Of a DNA stretch of 64,000 bases, positions 57,776 through 64,000 are shown one piece after another. Both the position numbers and the translations under genes were made by a program. Within the stretch, counting starts at the first letter, position 1. Each line of letters begins with the position of its first letter. This stretch comes from Streptomyces deccanensis. GTDB lineage: Bacteria > Actinomycetota > Actinomycetes > Streptomycetales > Streptomycetaceae. The notes beneath the pieces are model-generated. The model saw only the letters and a program-made list of their open reading frames with translations, was not told where the DNA came from and searched no databases. Where the stretch lies: contig NZ_CP092431.1 in NCBI RefSeq assembly GCF_022385335.1, positions 4,464,001-4,528,000 on the forward strand, in the 5' to 3' direction.

Positions 57776-59332
57776 ATGATGACGAGTGAGCGAACCGACG
57801 CGCCGTACCAGCCGTACATGCGGACGCAACGCAGCCTGCAGGGGGTTCAGGTGAGTGCTTCCCGGCGTAGTGGGGCCACCGACGAACTCGGGCCCGACAA
57901 GCCCGAGCGGGACGGCCCGACGAACGAGGACACCGAGGACATCGAGGGCACGGTGAACACCGAGGACACCGAAGGCACCGAAGGCTCCATGGATTCCACG
58001 GACTCCGGTGGCTCCGACCTCCTCGCCGCCCTCCTCGACGGGATGGACGCCGCCCTCTGCGCCTTCGACGCCGACGGTGTCGTCACCCACTGGAACCGCG
58101 AGGCCGAACGCATCCTGGGCTGGAGCGCGGAGGAGGCCGTGGGCCGCCGCGGCTTCGCGGGGTGGGCGGTGCGCACCGCCGACGCCGAGGAGGTCGAGGG
58201 GCGGCTGCTGGCCGCCATGCACGCCAGCGGCCGGCAGGTGCACGAGTTCGCCCTGGTCACCAAGGACGGCGGCCGCGTCCTCGTCCGCACCCAGTCCGCC
58301 GCCGTGCGCGGACCCGACGGCAAGCCCGCCGGCCTCTACTGCGCCTTCAGCGAGGTCCACGCGCAGATCGACCTCGAGCGGTCCATCGCGCTCAGCGAGG
58401 CCCTCTTCGAGGACGCCTCCTGGGGCGTCGTCCTCGTCGACGCCGACCTGCGCCCCGCCGTCGTCAACGCCCACGCCGCCCGCTCCCTCGGCATCGGCCG
58501 TACGGCGGTCCTCGGGCGCCCCCTCGGCGAGCTGCTCGCCCAGGGCGCCGAGGAACTGGAGAACGCCCTCACCCACGTCCTCGCCGAGGGCGCCCCGCCC
58601 GCGCCCGCCGAGATCTGGGTCGGCGTCCGCGGCCCCGACGGCGAGAAGCGCCGGTGCTGGCGCAGCGGGTTCCTCCGCCTCGCCTCCCCGCTCGCCGAGG
58701 AACCGGTGCCGCTCGGCGTCGGCTGGCTCTTCCAGGACATCACCGAGTCCAAACAGACCGAGCAGGAGGCCGCGCAGCTCCGCTTCCGCGTCAACCAGCT
58801 CCACCGGGCCGCCCGCGCCGCCGCTGAGTGCGAGGACCCCGGCGAGGCCGCCACCGTCCACCTCGACTTCGCCCTCGCCGGCTTCGCCGACCACGCCCTC
58901 ATCGACCGCGTGGCCGGGGGTTCGATGGCCGACGGCGAAGGACCCGCCCGACTCGTCCGCGCCGCCGCCACACCCTCCGGCCGGCCCGGCCCCAGCCACC
59001 TCGCCGGCCACGCCGGCATCCCCGTCCGCTACGGCCCCGGCCACCCCGCCCTGCAGTGCGTGGAGCGCGCCGGCTCGGTCCGCGCCAGCGCCGGTACGGC
59101 CGCGCCGGAGACGGCCCGCGAATGGGCCACCGGGCGGCAGTGGCCCCCGGAGACCGTGCACGCCCTCTGCGCGGTCCTCCGCAGCCGCGGCCGCACCCTG
59201 GGCGTCGTCACGTTCCTCCGAGGCGCCGGCCGCACCCCCTTCGAACGCGCCGACGCCGTCTACGCCGAGGACGTCGCCATACACATCGCCGCGGCCCTCG
59301 ACCTGGAGGCCCTGGAGAGGTCGTCGGAGTAG
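57776..59332 (+). CDS. PAS/GAF domain-containing regulatory protein
   Basis: This 518-residue protein begins with an acidic low-complexity N-terminus (about residues 35-75, TEDIEGTVNTEDTEGTEG). PAS domain 1 follows: LLDGMDAALCAFDADGVVTHWN, REAERILGWSAEEAVGR. PAS domain 2 is ALFEDASWGVVLVDADLRPAVVN, GVGWLFQDITESKQTEQEA. A C-terminal GAF-like domain ends with LCAVLRSRGRTLGVVTFLRG, YAEDVAIHIAAALDLEAL. This is the sensor half of streptomycete SpoIIE/RsbU-type regulators, but no PP2C phosphatase domain follows; the protein stops after GAF. It probably acts through protein-protein contacts. Confidence 0.82.
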   Translation: MMTSERTDAPYQPYMRTQRSLQGVQVSASRRSGATDELGPDKPERDGPTNEDTEDIEGTVNTEDTEGTEGSMDSTDSGGSDLLAALLDGMDAALCAFDADGVVTHWNREAERILGWSAEEAVGRRGFAGWAVRTADAEEVEGRLLAAMHASGRQVHEFALVTKDGGRVLVRTQSAAVRGPDGKPAGLYCAFSEVHAQIDLERSIALSEALFEDASWGVVLVDADLRPAVVNAHAARSLGIGRTAVLGRPLGELLAQGAEELENALTHVLAEGAPPAPAEIWVGVRGPDGEKRRCWRSGFLRLASPLAEEPVPLGVGWLFQDITESKQTEQEAAQLRFRVNQLHRAARAAAECEDPGEAATVHLDFALAGFADHALIDRVAGGSMADGEGPARLVRAAATPSGRPGPSHLAGHAGIPVRYGPGHPALQCVERAGSVRASAGTAAPETAREWATGRQWPPETVHALCAVLRSRGRTLGVVTFLRGAGRTPFERADAVYAEDVAIHIAAALDLEALERSSE

Positions 59333-59403
59333 AGGCCCGGCGAGCGCACGGCCGCGTGGGAAACACCTCGCGGCCGCCCGGCCGTGCGACGCAGAATCCC
59401 TGC

Positions 59404-60045
59404 ATGGCGATCATCCACCGCACGACCCTCACACCCACCAAGCTCGAACTGCTGGCCTCCTGGCTGCCCACCCGTCCCTGGTACGCCGGCGGTCCGGCCG
59501 CTCCGGAACTGGCCAGGGCGGGCGGCTTCCGACTCGACGACCCGGAGGGCGAGGTCGGCATCGAGTTCATGGTCACCACCGACACCTCGGGCGCGGCCCC
59601 GGTCCACTACCTGGCCCCCCTCACCTACCGGGGCGCCCCTCTCCCCGGCGCGGAGCACGCCCTCGTCGGCACCACGGAACACGGCGTCCTGGGCACCCGC
59701 TGGGTCTACGACGGCATCCACGACCCGGTCCTGGTCACCCAACTCCTGGCCCTCTTCGCAGGCAAGGTCGAACCCCAGGCCCAGAGCCTCACCGACACCC
59801 CGGACCACGAGATCACCCACTCCTACGACGGCGACGGCCCCCTCCCCACGACCGTCTCCCCGCCCACCGACACCGCCGAAGCCACCGAACTCCCCCTCAC
59901 CTCCGGCGCCACGACCCTGCACCTGAACCGAGTCCTCCACCCGGACGCCCTGGACCTGCCGCCCCAGACAAAGGGCCAGCTCACAGGCCCTTGGACCCTC
60001 CCGGACGAGACCCGGGTGCGGGGGCTCTTCGCCGTCCTGCGGTAA
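59404..60045 (+). CDS. Maltokinase N-terminal cap-like domain protein
   Basis: This 213-residue protein resembles the N-terminal cap domain of actinobacterial maltokinases: AIIHRTTLTPTKLELLASWLPTRPWY, EVGIEFMVTTDTSG, VHYLAPLTYRGAPLPGAE, LGTRWVYDGIHDPVLVTQLL. The kinase catalytic domain is absent, so it is a stand-alone cap-like protein of unknown function. The ATG at 59404 is 71 bp after the PAS gene. A distinct Thr/Pro-rich segment lies near residues 150-165. Confidence 0.78.
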   Translation: MAIIHRTTLTPTKLELLASWLPTRPWYAGGPAAPELARAGGFRLDDPEGEVGIEFMVTTDTSGAAPVHYLAPLTYRGAPLPGAEHALVGTTEHGVLGTRWVYDGIHDPVLVTQLLALFAGKVEPQAQSLTDTPDHEITHSYDGDGPLPTTVSPPTDTAEATELPLTSGATTLHLNRVLHPDALDLPPQTKGQLTGPWTLPDETRVRGLFAVLR

Positions 60046-60135
60046 TTCCTCGGCAATCCCCTCGGAAAATCACTTGAGCGTCCTCGGGGCGCTTCTTAAG
60101 GTGTGCGGTACACGAGAGAGGAGGTGGTTCGGCAG

Positions 60136-60174
60136 ATGTATTGCAACCGGACGCGTGAGGTGGCTGCGGGCTAG
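60136..60174 (+). CDS. Mini-ORF MYCNRTREVAAG with strong ribosome-binding site
   Basis: A 12-codon frame follows AGGAGGTGG (60119-60127) and stops at 60174. It is 80 bp upstream of a 13-bp perfect stem. The arrangement suggests a translated leader controlling an attenuator, but no family is recognised. Confidence 0.35.
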   Translation: MYCNRTREVAAG

Positions 60175-60253
60175 CGGCCCTGCACCACACACAGTGCGGT
60201 GCCGGACCAGCGCGTGTTGCGCGTGCAGCCGGCCCAATCTCAAGCAGTCACCC

Positions 60254-60329
60254 GACCCGCAGGCTCGCCGGTACGTCCGGCCGGCTTCTTCGGTCCTTAG
60301 GGGCCGGAGGGACCCAGAGCCTGCGGGTC
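60254..60329 (+). terminator. Long stable hairpin in the oxygenase leader region
   Basis: GACCCGCAGGCTC (60254-60266) pairs perfectly with GAGCCTGCGGGTC (60317-60329), enclosing a second GC stem (CCGGCC/GGCCGG). It is followed by GTCTGCGTTTCG. It could terminate or attenuate an upstream transcript before the next promoter. Confidence 0.6.
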
Positions 60330-60363
60330 GTCTGCGTTTCGTAGGGCGCAGTATGCTTTCACC

Positions 60364-60441
60364 ATGCTTCCGATACTCGTTCGACGCCGGCACGTGGACT
60401 TCGTGCGCGTCACGAGCATGGGGTGTCGGGTCTCCGTCTGA
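60364..60441 (+). CDS. Leader peptide ORF (streptomycete 'putative leader peptide' type)
   Basis: This 25-codon frame contains RRRHVDFVRVTSMGCR, matching the RRHxDLxRVxSxxCR pattern of short actinobacterial leader peptides found ahead of sulfur/cysteine-related genes. TATGCT (60352-60357) lies 6 bp upstream of the ATG, so the message is probably leaderless and the peptide is translated from the very first codon. It ends 47 bp before the 2OG oxygenase start. The single Cys near the end would suit cysteine-responsive attenuation; this is inference. Confidence 0.6.
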   Translation: MLPILVRRRHVDFVRVTSMGCRVSV

Positions 60442-60488
60442 ACCTCGGACCCGGCCCAGCCCTCTTCTCTCACTCTCGGACGCATGCC

Positions 60489-61517
60489 ATGACGTACTCA
60501 GCGACGACATCGTCGTATCTCCAGCTGCCCATCATCGATCTCTCCGCCGCCGATCGCGGGCCCGAGGCGCGGGCGCTGTTGCACGCGCAGTTGCACAGTG
60601 CCGCGCATGACGTGGGGTTCTTCCAGCTCGTCGGGCATGGGGTCGGGGAGGAGGAGATCGGGCGGCTCGACAGCGCCATGCGGGCGTTCTTCGCGCTGCC
60701 CGAGGCCGAGCGGCTCGCCCTCGACAACGTCAACTCGCCGCATTTCCGGGGCTATACGCGGACCGGGGACGAGCGGACGGGTGGGAGTCGGGACTGGCGG
60801 GACCAGTTGGACATCGGTGCCGAGCGGGCCGTTCGGCGTCCCGGTCCCGGGGAGCCCGCGTACTGGTGGCTGCAGGGTCCCAATCAGTGGCCCGCCGCCC
60901 TGCCGGAGCTGCGGACCGCCGCGCTCGCGTGGATCGACCGGCTCAGTTCCGTGGCGCAGCGGCTGCTGCGGGAGCTGCTGGTCTCGATCGGGGCGCCCGC
61001 CGATTTCTACGATCCGGTCTTCGGGGAGCGGGCCCATCCGCATCTGAAGCTGGTGCGGTATCCGGGCAGTGCGGGGGACGGGGCCGATCAGGGAGTGGGG
61101 GCGCACAAGGACTACGGGTTCCTGACCCTGTTGCTGCAGGACCAGGTCGGTGGGCTCCAGGTGGAGCGGGCGGACGGGCTGTTCCACGACGTGCCGCCGA
61201 TCCCGGGGGCGTTCGTGGTGAACCTCGGGGAGTTGTTGGAGGTGGCGACGAACGGGTATCTGCTCGCCACGAACCACCGGGTGGTGAGTCCGCCCGGGGC
61301 GACCGAGCGGTTCTCCGTCCCGTTCTTCTACAACCCGCGGCTCGACGCCCGGGTCGAGCCGCTGGTCTTTCCGTACGCCGCCACCGCGCCCGGGGTGACC
61401 GACGATCCGGGGAACCCGCTCTTCGCCGAGTACGGGTTCAACGAGTTGAAGGGGAAGCTGCGGGCGCATCCGCTGGTCGCCGAGCGGCATCACGCGGGGC
61501 TGCTCAGCCCCGCGTGA
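60489..61517 (+). CDS. 2-oxoglutarate/Fe(II)-dependent oxygenase (isopenicillin N synthase family)
   Basis: This 342-residue protein has LPIIDLSAADRG, FFQLVGHGVGEEE, FRGYTRTGDE and YFxxPG-like KLVRYPGSAGD. The iron facial triad is H and D in VGAHKDYGFLTLL with the distal H in ATNHRVVSP, and the 2OG-binding RxS is in TERFSVPFF. It should hydroxylate or desaturate a small molecule in the cytosol; the substrate is unknown. The ATG at 60489 is favoured; a GTG at 60423 would overlap the leader peptide ORF. The leader peptide and hairpins upstream suggest control by attenuation. Confidence 0.86.
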   Translation: MTYSATTSSYLQLPIIDLSAADRGPEARALLHAQLHSAAHDVGFFQLVGHGVGEEEIGRLDSAMRAFFALPEAERLALDNVNSPHFRGYTRTGDERTGGSRDWRDQLDIGAERAVRRPGPGEPAYWWLQGPNQWPAALPELRTAALAWIDRLSSVAQRLLRELLVSIGAPADFYDPVFGERAHPHLKLVRYPGSAGDGADQGVGAHKDYGFLTLLLQDQVGGLQVERADGLFHDVPPIPGAFVVNLGELLEVATNGYLLATNHRVVSPPGATERFSVPFFYNPRLDARVEPLVFPYAATAPGVTDDPGNPLFAEYGFNELKGKLRAHPLVAERHHAGLLSPA

Positions 61518-61532
61518 CGGTACGGCCGTGCG

Positions 61533-62636
61533 CTAGTGCGCGGCGATGTCGGCGTAGCCCTCGATCTCCTGGGGGCTGCGCGTGCCGGGGCCGACGTAGC
61601 GCGCGGAGGGGCGCACCAGTCGGCCCGTGCGCTTCTGTTCGAGGATGTGCGCCGACCAGCCGGCCGTGCGGGCGCAGGTGAACATCGAGGTGAACATATG
61701 GGCCGGGACCTCGGCGAAGTCCAGGACGATGGCCGCCCAGAACTCGACGTTGGTGGCGAGGACCCGGTCGGGGCGGCGGGCGTGGAGTTCGGCCAGGGCG
61801 GCCTTCTCGAGGGCTTCGGCGACCTCGAAGCGGGGGGCGCCGAGGTCGCGGGCGGTGCGGCGGAGGACGCGTGCGCGGGGGTCCTCGGCGCGGTAGACGC
61901 GGTGGCCGAAGCCCATGAGGCGTTCGCCCTTGTCGAGGGCCTGCTTGACGTAGGCGTCGGCGTCGCCGGTTCGTTCGATCTCCTCGATCATGCCGAGGAC
62001 GCGGGAGGGGGCGCCGCCGTGGAGGGGGCCGGACATGGCTCCGACCGCGCCGGAGAGGGCCGCCGCGACATCCGCGCCCGTCGACGCGATGACCCTCGCC
62101 GTGAAGGTGGAGGCGTTCATGCCGTGCTCGGCGGCGCTGGTCCAGTAGGCGTCGACGGCGGCGACGTGCTTGGGGTCGGGCTCGCCGCGCCAGCGGATCA
62201 TGAAGCGTTCGACGACGGACTGGGCCTTGTCGATCTCGCGCTGCGGGACCATGGGCAGGCCCTGGCCGCGCGCGGACTGGGCGACGTAGGAGAGGGCCAT
62301 GACGGCGGCGCGGGCGAGGTCGGCGCGGGCCTGCTCCTCGTCGATGTCGAGGAGGGGTTTGAGGCCCCAGACGGGGGCGAGCATGGCGAGCGCGGACTGG
62401 ACGTCGACGCGGATGTCGCCGGAGTGGACGGGGATGGGGAACGGCTCGGCGGGCGGGAGGCCGGGGCGGAAGGCGCCGTCGACGAGGAGGCCCCAGACGT
62501 TGCCGAAGGAGACGTGGCCGACCAGGTCCTCGATGTCGACGCCCCGGTAGCGGAGGGCGCCGCCTTCCTTGTCCGGTTCGGCGATCTCCGTCTCGAACGC
62601 GACGACTCCTTCGAGCCCGGGTACGAAGTCGGACAT
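61533..62636 (-). CDS. Citrate synthase 2
   Basis: This 367-residue protein belongs to the citrate synthase family: SDFVPGLEGVVAFETEIAEPD, LRYRGVDIEDLV, AAEHGMNASTFTARVIAST (catalytic His), MSGPLHGGAPSRVLGM, LMGFGHRVYRAEDPRARVLR (catalytic His) and LATNVEFWAAIVLDF. At the last site most citrate synthases have NVDF with a catalytic Asp; here it is Glu. This wording is, as far as I recall, common to actinobacterial citrate synthase 2 proteins. It may act as citrate or methylcitrate synthase, or be catalytically altered. The ATG at 62636 follows AGGAG. It is divergent from pdxH. Confidence 0.9.
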   Translation of the reverse strand: MSDFVPGLEGVVAFETEIAEPDKEGGALRYRGVDIEDLVGHVSFGNVWGLLVDGAFRPGLPPAEPFPIPVHSGDIRVDVQSALAMLAPVWGLKPLLDIDEEQARADLARAAVMALSYVAQSARGQGLPMVPQREIDKAQSVVERFMIRWRGEPDPKHVAAVDAYWTSAAEHGMNASTFTARVIASTGADVAAALSGAVGAMSGPLHGGAPSRVLGMIEEIERTGDADAYVKQALDKGERLMGFGHRVYRAEDPRARVLRRTARDLGAPRFEVAEALEKAALAELHARRPDRVLATNVEFWAAIVLDFAEVPAHMFTSMFTCARTAGWSAHILEQKRTGRLVRPSARYVGPGTRSPQEIEGYADIAAH

Positions 62637-62721
62637 CAGGCGGCTCCTCTTGATGTGTGCGACAGGAAGACAGGCGGTTCCAGCACCATACGCCTGAGTG
62701 CCACTTTTGGGGAGAGTCCGC

Positions 62722-62734
62722 GGCACTCAGTGCC
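62722..62734. promoter_or_regulatory. Palindrome GGCACT-C-AGTGCC in the citrate synthase/pdxH divergent promoter
   Basis: Perfect 6-bp arms with one central base. The sequence AGTGCCACTT occurs twice, at 62697 and 62729 (32 bp apart), so a second half site is in phase. A regulator shared by the two divergent genes is inferred. Confidence 0.45.
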
Positions 62735-62775
62735 ACTTCTCCTCCGGTCCGCCGTTCGTACGGCAGGATGACCGT

Positions 62776-63429
62776 GTGAACGATCACGATCCCGCTCTCA
62801 TGCGCAAGCAGTACCGTGCCGACGGGCTCGACGAGAGTGAGCTGGCCGCCGGTCCCATGGAGCAGTTCGGGCGGTGGTTCCTCCAGGCCGCGCAGGAGGG
62901 GGCGGTGTTCGAGCCGAACGCGATGGTGGTGTCGACGGCCGATGCCGAGGGGCGCCCCTCTTCTCGTACGGTGCTGATGAAGGCGTACGACGCGCAGGGC
63001 TTCGTCTTCTACACGAACTACGACTCCCGCAAGGCCCGTGACCTGGCGGCGAACCCGTACGTCTCGCTGCTGTTCCCCTGGCACGCGCTGGCCCGGCAGG
63101 TGATCGTGACGGGTTCGGCGGTGCGGACCGGGCGGGACGAGACGGCGGCGTACTTCCGGACCCGGCCGCACGGTTCGCAGTTGGGGGCGTGGGCCAGCGC
63201 GCAGTCCTCGGTGATCTCCTCGCGGGCCGAACTGGACGCCGCGTACGAGGAGTTGCACGCGCGCTATCCGGAGGGGGAGCAGGTGCCGGTGCCGCCGAAC
63301 TGGGGTGGTTTCCGGGTGGTGCCGCGGAGTGTGGAGTTCTGGCAGGGGCGGTGGAACCGGCTGCACGACCGGCTGCGGTACGTGGCCGAGCCGGACGGGT
63401 CGTGGCGGGTGGAGCGGCTCAGTCCCTGA
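62776..63429 (+). CDS. pdxH: Pyridoxamine 5'-phosphate oxidase
   Basis: This 217-residue protein is a canonical Pdx[113 protein letters not shown]. It uses FMN and O2 to convert PNP/PMP to pyridoxal 5'-phosphate. I chose the GTG at 62776. The final RLHDR and upstream Arg/His residues for PLP binding are present. Divergent from citrate synthase 2. Confidence 0.94.
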   Translation: MNDHDPALMRKQYRADGLDESELAAGPMEQFGRWFLQAAQEGAVFEPNAMVVSTADAEGRPSSRTVLMKAYDAQGFVFYTNYDSRKARDLAANPYVSLLFPWHALARQVIVTGSAVRTGRDETAAYFRTRPHGSQLGAWASAQSSVISSRAELDAAYEELHARYPEGEQVPVPPNWGGFRVVPRSVEFWQGRWNRLHDRLRYVAEPDGSWRVERLSP

Positions 63430-63469
63430 GGTCGGGCCCTTGATGTCGAGCCCTTGATCCGGGGGTGGC

Positions 63470-64000
63470 TCAGCCGAGTTTCTCGTCGAGCAGGGTCGCC
63501 CACTGGGCCACCACCTTGTCGCGGCGGCCGGTGTCGTCGGTGAGGAGGTTGGCGAGGCCGAGGCCGCGGGCCATGTCGAGGAGGCCCTGGACGGTTTCGC
63601 GGACGCCGGGGACGGTCTCGTCGGCGCGCAGGAGGTCGACGGCGATGCGGTGGGTCTCGCGGCCGACGCGGGCTTCGAGTTCGGTGACGCGGGAGCGGAG
63701 CTGGTCCTCGTTGGAGGCGGCGACCCAGAGGTGGAGGGCGGCGCGGAAGAGGGGGCCGGTGAAGAGGTCGACGACGGCGGAGACGACGGCGCGGCGGTCG
63801 GCGGTGCCTTCGGGGAAGAGGGCGCGCAGGGCGAGGGAGCGCTCTTCGGCGACGTATTCGACGGCCGCGGTGAACAGGTCCTCGCGGGTGCGGAAGTGGT
63901 GCTGGGCGGCGCCTCGGGAGACGCCGGCGCGTTCGGCGACGACGGAGACCGTGGAGCCGGCCCAGCCGTGTTCGGCGAGGCAGGCGACGGCGGCTTCCAG
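63470..64000 (-). CDS. TetR family transcriptional regulator, partial at right edge
   Basis: The C-terminal ~176 residues are present; the start lies beyond the window. The visible part begins LEAAVACLAEHGWAGSTVSV and includes the recognition region VAERAGVSRGAAQHHFRTREDLF. A helical ligand-binding domain ends WATLLDEKLG. It lies about 23 kb from the nearest CTGACG operator, so it more likely controls genes to the right of the window than the local catabolic regulon. Confidence 0.88.
   Translation of the reverse strand: MEAAVACLAEHGWAGSTVSVVAERAGVSRGAAQHHFRTREDLFTAAVEYVAEERSLALRALFPEGTADRRAVVSAVVDLFTGPLFRAALHLWVAASNEDQLRSRVTELEARVGRETHRIAVDLLRADETVPGVRETVQGLLDMARGLGLANLLTDDTGRRDKVVAQWATLLDEKLG

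Noticed and set aside
63470..64000. The right-edge TetR gene as regulator of the CTGACG regulon
   Set aside because: No CTGACG-type site is found within 23 kb of it. The TetR gene at 14129 lies inside the regulon and overlaps a related site.

Overview
The window is high-GC actinomycete chromosome and almost certainly Streptomyces. Third codon positions are very G/C rich and GTG starts are common. The conserved streptomycete afsR-afsS-afsK antibiotic/development regulatory locus lies at the left, and homologues of dmdR1, a DasR-type dre site, purU, the SCO4402 family, citrate synthase 2 and pdxH lie at the right. From memory of S. coelicolor gene order, the backbone runs from about SCO4426 (afsR) at the left to about SCO4385 at the right. 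No tRNA, rRNA, CRISPR array, transposase or integrase was seen.

Layout. 1-14.8 kb: a partial amidohydrolase, afsR, the small repeat protein afsS, a DUF6247 protein, a divergent catabolic unit (acyl-CoA synthetase / thiolase-DUF35-enoyl-CoA hydratase), a secreted protein, afsK, a VOC protein (probable kbpA) and a TetR gene. 14.9-27.6 kb and 30.9-42.0 kb: a large acyl-CoA catabolism region with four acyl-CoA dehydrogenases, a second thiolase-fold protein, a second DUF35 protein, an F420/nitroreductase-type protein, two split-barrel flavoproteins, a DoxX protein, a flavin monooxygenase, an ADP-forming acyl-CoA ligase, an enoyl-CoA hydratase, an HsaB-like flavin reductase, a Zn-alcohol dehydrogenase, an SDR, a cyclase-family hydrolase, a second amidohydrolase and a second AMP-forming ligase. 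27.7-31 kb: an inserted block with a HigBA-like toxin-antitoxin pair, an MFS transporter and a GlxA/AraC regulator. 42.3-64 kb: streptomycete core genes: an EF-hand protein, a STAS protein, an ECF sigma factor with a frameshifted zinc-finger partner, purU, the SCO4402 family, a solute-binding lipoprotein, a Pro/Gly-rich membrane protein, an NsdA-like regulator, a primase/polymerase-like protein, an alpha/beta hydrolase-fold protein, dmdR1, a SIS protein, a PAS protein, a maltokinase-cap-like protein, a 2OG-Fe(II) oxygenase behind an RNA/leader-peptide region, citrate synthase 2, pdxH and a partial TetR gene.

The strongest unifying signal is a 15-bp palindrome, CTGACGGACCGTCAG (CTGACG-N3-CGTCAG). 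It occurs about ten times in good form, plus three degenerate copies, almost exclusively in front of the catabolic operons between 1.0 and 40.5 kb. I infer one local regulon, most simply repressed by the TetR protein at 14129-14776, whose own start codon overlaps a degenerate site. Gene content resembles steroid/terpenoid side-chain degradation modules of mycobacteria (FadD3-, FadE-, Ltp/DUF35-, HsaB-like parts). No ring-cleavage genes, P450 or Mce importer are present, so the substrate is unknown.

A second layer is intergenic. A recurring GGGGCGCGGGGAACTGCGCGA inverted-repeat element is present in full or half copies. Other elements are a probable dre operator between dmdR1 and the SIS gene, a leaderless leader-peptide ORF ahead of the 2OG oxygenase, and an unexplained 1-kb gap upstream of dmdR1's 3' end with strong hairpins. 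Gene identities rest on sequence reading and family knowledge; no database search was run.
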